Below, piece by piece: positions 14,903 to 18,541 of a stretch of DNA of 18,541 nt. Within the stretch, counting starts at the first letter, position 1. Each line of letters opens with the position of its first letter. Source of the DNA: an uncultured Clostridium sp. (GTDB lineage: Bacteria; Bacillota; Clostridia; TANB77; CAG-508); assembly GCA_946496115.1 (NCBI GenBank), contig CAMMFK010000023.1, positions 1-18,541 of the forward strand, in the 5' to 3' direction. The translations under genes were made by a program, and so were the position numbers. The notes under the pieces were generated by a model, which did not search any database, was not told where the DNA came from, and saw nothing but the letters and a program-made list of their open reading frames with translations.

Positions 14903-15320
14903 CTTTTTCTCCATTATCTTCTCTTATATTGGTTGATAAAATAACAAAATGATATCCTTTTATATTAACTGAGAATGTTGCGTTCTCATATCCCATAATT
15001 TGTTCAATTTCTTTTCTTGAAACCATGCTTTTTAAATCATGGTTTCCTAGTACGCCATAAAATGGTACTTTAATATTTTTTAATTTGTTCCATATATACG
15101 TAAAATTTTCTATATCTCTTTCATGGTTTGCAACATCTTGAATTAAATCTCCTAGGCAAATACTTACATCTGGCTCTTCTTCATTTATTTTTTGAATTAG
15201 CCTTTCTGTTAGTATTTCTGCGTACTGTGTTAATTTTCTTTTTTTATGTATTTCTTTTTCATCAACGCTTATATCTAAATAATGTATGTCTGAAAATACT
15301 ATTAATTTACATTTACTCAT
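14859..15320 (-). pseudogene. Truncated calcineurin-like metallophosphoesterase
   Basis: An open frame of 153 residues that matches only the N-terminal half of a calcineurin-like metallophosphoesterase. It shows FSDIH (Asp11, His13), CLGDLIQD (Asp58) and LGNHDL (Asn93, His94), and then the central VILSTNIREDNGE. Family members of this type are usually 250-300 residues and need two further histidine motifs (near HH and GHxH) for the second half of the metal site; both are absent. The last 15 or so residues (EFGRLKKCITCIR) are the out-of-frame reading of the start of the transglutaminase-like gene. The simplest reading is a recombination that removed the 3' half, so it is probably not an active phosphoesterase. 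It lies 18 bases after the HD gene and was perhaps part of that operon. Confidence 0.78.
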
Positions 15321-15338
15321 TGTTGGTTCTCCTGAATT

Positions 15339-16112
15339 TTATGCTTTACCTTCTATATATTCTTTTGCGCATTTTCTTATATCTTCCATTTTCTGTTTTG
15401 TATCAGCATTTTTATAATCAATTCTATTTATTAAAATATCTATGTAATTGTTGTCTTTTATATATTTTAAAGAAATATCAAAGTTTAAATCAAATATAAA
15501 TGCAATAACACACACCCAATAATCAATTATTGTTCTTCTATCTTCTAATTTTATACATTTGTGTTGCATAAAATCATTAAAGACCTTTGGAGATACTGAC
15601 TCATAATTTATTGTTTGAGGATTATATTTACCTGGAAATATATTTTTAAAATCTTCTGTTTCTTTTACTCTAAAATTATCTAATTTATCAGCATCTCTTA
15701 TTATTTTACAATGTAATAATTCAATATCGTTTAGCCCTTCTTCAATCTTATATTTATTATGATTGTATATTGCTTTTTTTATTATATTTCCATATTTATT
15801 ATCTTTTACAAACTTTCTTATTAAATTGTCTTCAAATAAAACTTTTACACCGTAATTTGCATGTTCAAAATTTTTATTGTCTGCAAAATCTTTTGTTTGT
15901 TTCACTTGCTCAAATCTGCCTATATCATGTAATAGTGCTATTATCTTTGCCAATTTAATATTTTCGTCATCTAGTTTTAGCCCTTGAGCTATATATCCAC
16001 TTTTCCTTACAACTTCATATGTATGTCTTATCTTTAATGCTATACTTCCATCATTTGCATCATAGTTTTCTAGGTATTTTTGGAATTCTTTTTCTGCTAA
16101 TTCAAAGTCCAT
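15339..16112 (-). CDS. HD domain phosphohydrolase
   Basis: A 257-residue HD superfamily protein. The metal-binding residues are visible in order: His30 (RHTYEV), His62-Asp63 (LLHDIGRF), His118 (NHNKY) and Asp142 (IRDADKLDN). Members of this group act on nucleotides or phosphate esters; the substrate is not evident. There is no signal peptide. GAGGAG lies 8 nt before the ATG. It is 108 bases downstream of the ITPase gene and 18 bases upstream of the phosphoesterase fragment, so HD and phosphoesterase were probably expressed together. Confidence 0.87.
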   Translation of the reverse strand: MDFELAEKEFQKYLENYDANDGSIALKIRHTYEVVRKSGYIAQGLKLDDENIKLAKIIALLHDIGRFEQVKQTKDFADNKNFEHANYGVKVLFEDNLIRKFVKDNKYGNIIKKAIYNHNKYKIEEGLNDIELLHCKIIRDADKLDNFRVKETEDFKNIFPGKYNPQTINYESVSPKVFNDFMQHKCIKLEDRRTIIDYWVCVIAFIFDLNFDISLKYIKDNNYIDILINRIDYKNADTKQKMEDIRKCAKEYIEGKA

Positions 16113-16220
16113 GATATATCTCCTCTATAATTTACAATTTTTATCTTATTTTCAACTAATTTATTTTTCATTTCTTGCTCTACTTACTAGTTTATATGAC
16201 GATAAATATAATTTAATTTT

Positions 16221-16754
16221 TTATCTCCATTTTTCTCCATTAATATATTTTGTTAATGCCATTATAAATGCATATTCTGTTAAATCTATTCTTGAAATTT
16301 CATTATGTGTTAATAATTGAATACCTCCACTATGATTATGTCTTTCTTTATCTTCTCCCAAAACTGTATCCATCGCTTCACTTAAATTTGTATCTATCAC
16401 TTTTTGTACTAAATTATCTGGAACTGGAAATGATGGGCTTGTACCATAACTTTCAAAGTCTTTATTATCTTCAATTACTGCAATGTTAGTAATCATCCAT
16501 CTTCCTAATAAGTCAATTATACCACTTTCTATTCCTAAAAATAAATCTGCAAAAATGTTATTTTCTTTTGCATATTTTTTTAAATTCTTTACCCTGTTTT
16601 TTGCTCCTTGATAAATTTCTTTGTTTACAGGTTGGTCTGGTACATCTGATTCTACTGGTATTCCTTTTATTTCAACATCTTTAAAATAATGTTCTAACGC
16701 TTTTTTTGCACCTTCTATTTTTCCTTGATTTTTAGTAGCTATTAATACTTTCAT
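16221..16754 (-). CDS. Inosine/xanthosine triphosphatase, DUF84/YjjX family
   Basis: A 177-residue member of the YjjX/DUF84 NTPase family, which hydrolyses ITP and XTP. Motifs: ATKNQGKIEGAKKAL at the N terminus (NTP-binding loop), VESDVPDQPVN at 34-44, FLGIESG at 72-78, and VLGEDKERHNHSGGIQLLT at 131-149 with RIDLTEYAF near the end. Length is normal. GGAG precedes the start. It complements RdgB (11749-12375), which has another fold but overlapping substrates. Confidence 0.88.
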   Translation of the reverse strand: MKVLIATKNQGKIEGAKKALEHYFKDVEIKGIPVESDVPDQPVNKEIYQGAKNRVKNLKKYAKENNIFADLFLGIESGIIDLLGRWMITNIAVIEDNKDFESYGTSPSFPVPDNLVQKVIDTNLSEAMDTVLGEDKERHNHSGGIQLLTHNEISRIDLTEYAFIMALTKYINGEKWR

Positions 16755-16808
16755 TATTTTTCTTCTCCTTTTTAATCGTAATAAATTATGACCTTCATAT
16801 TTTTCTTA

Positions 16809-16837
16809 TTTATATCACAAAATAGCTGTAAATACAA
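16809..16837 (-). promoter_or_regulatory. Putative promoter of the ITPase gene
   Basis: TTGTAT (16832-16837) and TATAAA (16809-16814) are separated by 17 bases. Transcription would start near 16802, giving a leader of about 48 bases before the ATG at 16754. The AT-rich context makes chance matches more likely, so this is moderate. Confidence 0.5.
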
Positions 16838-17003
16838 TTTTTTTTCTAATATTAACCTTTAAAGCAGAAAATAACAGATAATTGCTTACCTATTATTTTA
16901 TATTGTTTCTTATTTTGCTCTACTTGTATTCTAGCTCTGTTTATTACAATCTACTTAGAATTTTATATTTTATAATTTGTTTTACATATTAGTATTTGGT
17001 ATT

Positions 17004-17038
17004 ATCAAAAAATAGTAGAGCTAGTTTCCTAACTCTAC
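17004..17038 (-). terminator. Intrinsic terminator of the small RNA
   Basis: A 10-bp stem, GTAGAGTTAG with CTAGCTCTAC (one G-U pair), capped by a GAAA tetraloop and followed by TATTTTTTG in the RNA sense. This is a textbook rho-independent terminator for minus-strand transcription. Confidence 0.85.
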
Positions 17039-17142
17039 CGTTTGTCAAGAAAGTTTAGGTAGGTTGACATTCCTACATCTCCTAACTGTGGGTGACGGCT
17101 GCCTGTTCCGTCCTCAGAAACTTCCTTTATTTATTTTATGCT
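17004..17142 (-). ncRNA. Structured small RNA of unknown family with its own promoter and terminator
   Basis: The transcript would run from about 17142 to about 17004 on the minus strand (about 138 nt). A 10-bp outer helix pairs 17118-17127 with 17047-17056 (AAGGAAGTTT with AAACTTTCTT in the RNA, one G-U). Inside are hairpin 1 (GACGG / CCGTC, 9-nt loop, 17094-17112) and hairpin 2 (TTAGG then TAGG paired with CCTA and CCTAA, about 17055-17085), giving a three-way junction. The segment is clearly richer in GC than its surroundings, and no open frame of note lies in it. An intrinsic terminator follows. I do not recognise the family. It may be a free small RNA or the aptamer of a leader for the downstream ITPase gene, although that start is 250 bases away. 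Confidence 0.65.
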
Positions 17143-17148
17143 AATATT

Positions 17149-17177
17149 ATAATAACATACATTTAATTTTTTTTCAA
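17149..17177 (-). promoter_or_regulatory. Promoter of the small RNA
   Basis: TTGAAA (17172-17177) and TATTAT (17149-17154) with 17 bases between. The predicted start is near 17142, about 15 bases before the outer helix of the RNA. It lies just downstream of the PBECR gene's stop codon. Confidence 0.6.
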
Positions 17178-17202
17178 GCATTATATTGAAATTTTTTATT
17201 AA

Positions 17203-17568
17203 TCATTGGTATTTTTTTGCATAACCATTTTTTAAGTAAGTATTAATTTTTTTCTGAGTCATAGTAAACAATGTTCTTGCAAATAAGTTTCCTTTACTAC
17301 TTATTCTTACCGCAACTAATACAAATTCGTTATCTATTTTATATTCTTTAATATATTCTATTGAATCTTGATTTGGATTTTTTGCTACATATGTTGGATT
17401 CGCTATTATATTCTTTATATCTTTCCCATATTTTGCAAAATCCTCTGAATGTTGTCTTTGCATATGTGCTATGTTTGCATCTCCTAATATTATTGGTTGT
17501 CCTTCTTTATATGCTAATCCTAATAATTTAATAATTTTTTTATCTAATTTTCCTATTGTTTTGTTCAT
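17203..17568 (-). CDS. PBECR-type (barnase/EndoU/colicin/RelE-like) nuclease domain protein
   Basis: A 121-residue single-domain protein. The body (IGKLDKKIIKLLGL, IILGDANIAHMQRQH, YGKDIKNIIANPTYVAKNP, SIEYIKEYKIDNEFVLVAVRIS, LFARTLFTMTQKKINTYLKNG) fits the phage-associated BECR-fold nuclease domains described by comparative genomics (PBECR families), usually found in phage polyvalent proteins or toxin-like genes. The HMQRQH segment and the Lys/Tyr/Arg residues of the last strands are candidate active-site positions. Assignment rests on pattern memory, without an alignment. It has its own promoter and short leader. No antitoxin-like gene sits beside it; the small RNA follows directly. Confidence 0.66.
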   Translation of the reverse strand: MNKTIGKLDKKIIKLLGLAYKEGQPIILGDANIAHMQRQHSEDFAKYGKDIKNIIANPTYVAKNPNQDSIEYIKEYKIDNEFVLVAVRISSKGNLFARTLFTMTQKKINTYLKNGYAKKYQ

Positions 17569-17594
17569 TTTTATTCCCTTTCTTGACTTTGATT

Positions 17595-17623
17595 ATTATA
17601 TCATTATTTTTCGTCAATTGCAA
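17595..17623 (-). promoter_or_regulatory. Promoter of the PBECR gene
   Basis: TTGCAA (17618-17623) and a perfect TATAAT (17595-17600), 17 bases apart, with transcription starting near 17588, about 20 bases before the ATG at 17568. A second -35-like TTGACG lies in the spacer. Confidence 0.7.
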
Positions 17624-17683
17624 TACATAGTTTTCCTTCCTAAAACCAAATAAGGAAATATGTTAATAAGTATTTATATTTAA

Positions 17684-17758
17684 AGTGATTTAAGAATTTA
17701 TGTTAATTTATTAAAAGAATTAGATAAAACGTCTACAGAAAAAATTGATAATTTATAA
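17684..17758 (+). pseudogene. Possible 3' remnant of a decayed gene (integrase-like C terminus?)
   Basis: A short open stretch without a start codon encodes SDLRIYVNLLKELDKTSTEK and then IDNL before a stop. It has protein-like composition, is followed directly by terminator-like inverted repeats, and points towards the 3' end of the tRNA-Asn gene. The polar helix resembles the last residues of many tyrosine recombinases, and such genes often sit beside tRNA 3' ends in this orientation. The stretch is too short for a real assignment. Confidence 0.25.
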
Positions 17759-17764
17759 AATTTT

Positions 17765-17825
17765 GGTAATCTATTTATAGGATTACCCATTTTTCAATAT
17801 TTTCATGGGTAATTTTTGGGTAATC
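17765..17825 (+). repeat. Overlapping inverted repeats GGTAATC / GATTACCCAT / ATGGGTAAT / GGGTAATC
   Basis: GGTAATC (17765-17771) can pair with GATTACC (17781-17787). ATTACCCAT (17782-17790) pairs perfectly with ATGGGTAAT (17805-17813), which is followed by TTTT. GATTACCC (17781-17788) can also pair with GGGTAATC (17818-17825). The hairpins are mutually exclusive. They could be tandem terminators for plus-strand transcription or remains of a recombination site. The rest of 17624-17873 holds no gene that I can support. Confidence 0.6.
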
Positions 17826-17873
17826 TACCTCAAAAAACGACCATTTTTACCCCTATTTAGTACTTTTTCGGGC

Positions 17874-17917
17874 AAAATAAAAATCGCTGAATGCTAGTAT
17901 TTTCAAGCATTACAGCG
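17874..17917 (-). terminator. Intrinsic terminator after tRNA-Asn (end of the rRNA operon)
   Basis: In the RNA sense, CGCTG-T-AATGCT pairs with AGCATT-CAGCG (11 bp with one bulged base, 10-nt loop), followed by ATTTTTATTTT. It begins about 18 bases after the tRNA CCA end and would terminate the rRNA/tRNA transcript. Confidence 0.88.
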
Positions 17918-17934
17918 AATTCTTATTTTTCAAG

Positions 17935-18250
17935 TGGCTCCTCGTGTTGGGCTCGAACCAACGACCTATCGGTTACTGCACTACACTAACTTTCATTAGC
18001 ACTAATTACTTAGTTTGTAGTCTGGACTTTATCTTTACCATATCTTTCGACTTAGGTAGGTAGTGTAAAGTCTCTACACACGACTTAATTTGTCTTGCTC
18101 GGTATTGTCATATAATTAATTTCTTAATTATTTAGAGTTCCACCGAATTAGCTACCTTTATCATCTATATGTTTCCATACAGAGCTGCTAACATTTTGGT
18201 CACATAACCTGCTTCACAGCCGAGCGCTCTGCCAACTGAGCTAACGAGGA
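17935..18250 (-). tRNA. tRNA-Asn(GUU), interrupted by a group I intron
   Basis: The 5' exon (18250-18216, tRNA positions 1-35) and 3' exon (17975-17935, position 36 to the encoded CCA) join into a regular tRNA. The acceptor stem TCCTCGT pairs with ACGAGGA, the discriminator is G73, the D arm is GCTCAGTTGGCAGAGC, and the anticodon arm CTCGG-CTGTTAA-CCGAT gives anticodon GTT, with only the outermost 27/43 pair unmatched (C/T). The T arm is GTTGG-TTCGAGC-CCAAC. The body and discriminator match bacterial tRNA-Asn. The gene lies 14 bases after the 5S rRNA on the same strand, as the last gene of an rRNA operon. The 240-nt insert falls between U35 and U36, inside the anticodon, so splicing is needed for function. 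Confidence 0.93.
17976..18215 (-). ncRNA. Group I self-splicing intron (240 nt, no ORF) in the tRNA-Asn anticodon
   Basis: Numbered from the intron 5' end (18215): the 5' exon CUGU pairs with intron GCAG (4-7), so the exon's last U makes the expected G-U pair (P1). P2-like hairpins follow. P3 is AGGTAG (59-64) with CTACCT (153-158). P4 is TCGGT with ACCGA. P5 is an 8-bp AT-rich hairpin, ATAATTA with TTAATTAT. P6 is GAC with GTC. P7 is GACTTTA (144-150) with TAAAGTC (185-191), lying in R-like GTAGAGACTTTAC and S-like AAGATAAAGTCC sequences. P8 carries a GAAA loop. P9 is closed by CTAC/GTAG and has another GAAA hairpin. The intron ends in G (17976). The helices occur in the canonical group I order. 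There is no homing endonuclease frame. The size is like that of other bacterial tRNA introns. Confidence 0.9.
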
Positions 18251-18264
18251 ATATTTAATTAAAA

Positions 18265-18378
18265 CTGGCGACGACCTATTTTCCAAGCAAGGTAACTCGC
18301 AAGTATCGTCGGCACGATAGAGCTTGACTTCCGTGTTCGGGATGGGAACGGGTATTTCCTCTATGTTATCATCACCAG
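18265..18378 (-). rRNA. 5S ribosomal RNA
   Basis: The terminal helix CTGGTGATGAT... with ...CGTCGCCAG closes a gene of about 114 nt. The highly conserved core reads CCCGTTCCCATCCCGAACAC, followed by GGAAGTCAAGCTC, in the RNA sense. It precedes tRNA-Asn on the minus strand; 23S and 16S genes are expected beyond the right edge. The remaining 18379-18541 is AT-rich spacer with no gene; a perfect palindrome AGGTAAACTTTACCT at 18521-18535 is the only structure noticed. Confidence 0.95.
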
Positions 18379-18541
18379 AAAAGTTTTGTATACTTTATAT
18401 TAAATAAATTCAATGTACTTTTAAAGTCTACTTAATTAATATAACACTAATTAAATAATTTGTAAAGTATTTTTTGAAATTATTTTATATATAGCACACT
18501 CAAAAATATATAGTAGAATAAGGTAAACTTTACCTCATGCT

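Noticed and set aside
17040..17130. Small RNA as a signal recognition particle RNA, because of GGAA and GGCAGCC
   Set aside because: The GGAA is not a closed tetraloop, the flanking helix 8 sequences of SRP RNA are missing and the overall fold is a three-way junction, not a single long hairpin.
17935..18250. Reading the unspliced 5' half as a tRNA-His-like gene (loop CTGTGAA, apparent anticodon GTG)
   Set aside because: The acceptor stem, discriminator G and body fit tRNA-Asn, the stem does not continue properly past GAA, and the 240-nt insert has a complete group I core with exon junctions that restore GTT.
18379..18541. 3' end of 23S rRNA at the right edge
   Set aside because: No conserved 23S 3' sequence could be recognised; only an AT-rich spacer with one short palindrome is visible.
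1..18541. CRISPR arrays, insertion sequences or transposase genes
   Set aside because: No regularly spaced direct repeats and no transposase frame were seen on either strand.

Overview
The window reads as part of an AT-rich Firmicutes chromosome, most likely an uncultured gut-type member of the Clostridia. The evidence is the low GC content, strong AGGAGG-type ribosome binding sites, dockerin and SH3-bearing cell-wall hydrolases, QueH instead of QueG, and a clostridial-style 5S rRNA followed by tRNA-Asn. This placement is inferred from gene content. Almost everything lies on the minus strand.

Layout from left to right. (1) 1-1834: the 5' end of a RhuM-family gene, cut by the window edge, then an LdcA/MccF-type S66 peptidase downstream of the queuosine enzyme QueH. 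(2) 1979-9542: a four-gene cell-envelope cluster read right to left. It is a tandem duplication of a two-gene unit: a secreted glucosaminidase-like enzyme with SH3 repeats and a C-terminal dockerin, followed by a membrane-anchored protein with an N-terminal Ig-like domain and two cadherin-like beta-sandwich domains. The second unit has its own good promoter. (3) 9611-10045: the only clear plus-strand gene, a hypoxanthine-DNA glycosylase homologue that appears to have lost an internal segment of about 28 residues. (4) 10066-16754: two Nudix hydrolases, a small GNAT protein, an RdgB XTP/dITP pyrophosphatase, an uncharacterised three-gene operon headed by a transglutaminase-like protein, a truncated metallophosphoesterase overlapped by that operon, an HD phosphohydrolase and a DUF84/YjjX-type inosine/xanthosine triphosphatase. 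Several of these act on deaminated or damaged purine nucleotides. (5) 16755-17934: a promoter, a compact structured RNA with its own promoter and intrinsic terminator, a small PBECR-type nuclease-like gene, and what may be the decayed 3' end of a plus-strand gene with overlapping inverted repeats. (6) 17935-18541: the tail of a minus-strand rRNA operon, with 5S rRNA and then tRNA-Asn.

The most notable feature is the tRNA-Asn(GUU) gene. It is split inside the anticodon, between U35 and U36, by a 240-nt sequence that folds as an ORF-less group I intron (P1 to P9, with a terminal G). The P7 strands are perfectly complementary, and removing the insert restores a canonical tRNA-Asn. It differs from the classic bacterial tRNA introns that I know of (Leu-UAA, Ile-CAU, Arg-CCU, fMet).

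Other points of interest are the orphan structured RNA upstream of the ITPase operon (riboswitch-like or a small RNA), the duplicated dockerin/cadherin-like envelope module with no recognisable cohesin partner, and the transglutaminase-like operon whose insertion or recombination seems to have cut off the metallophosphoesterase gene.
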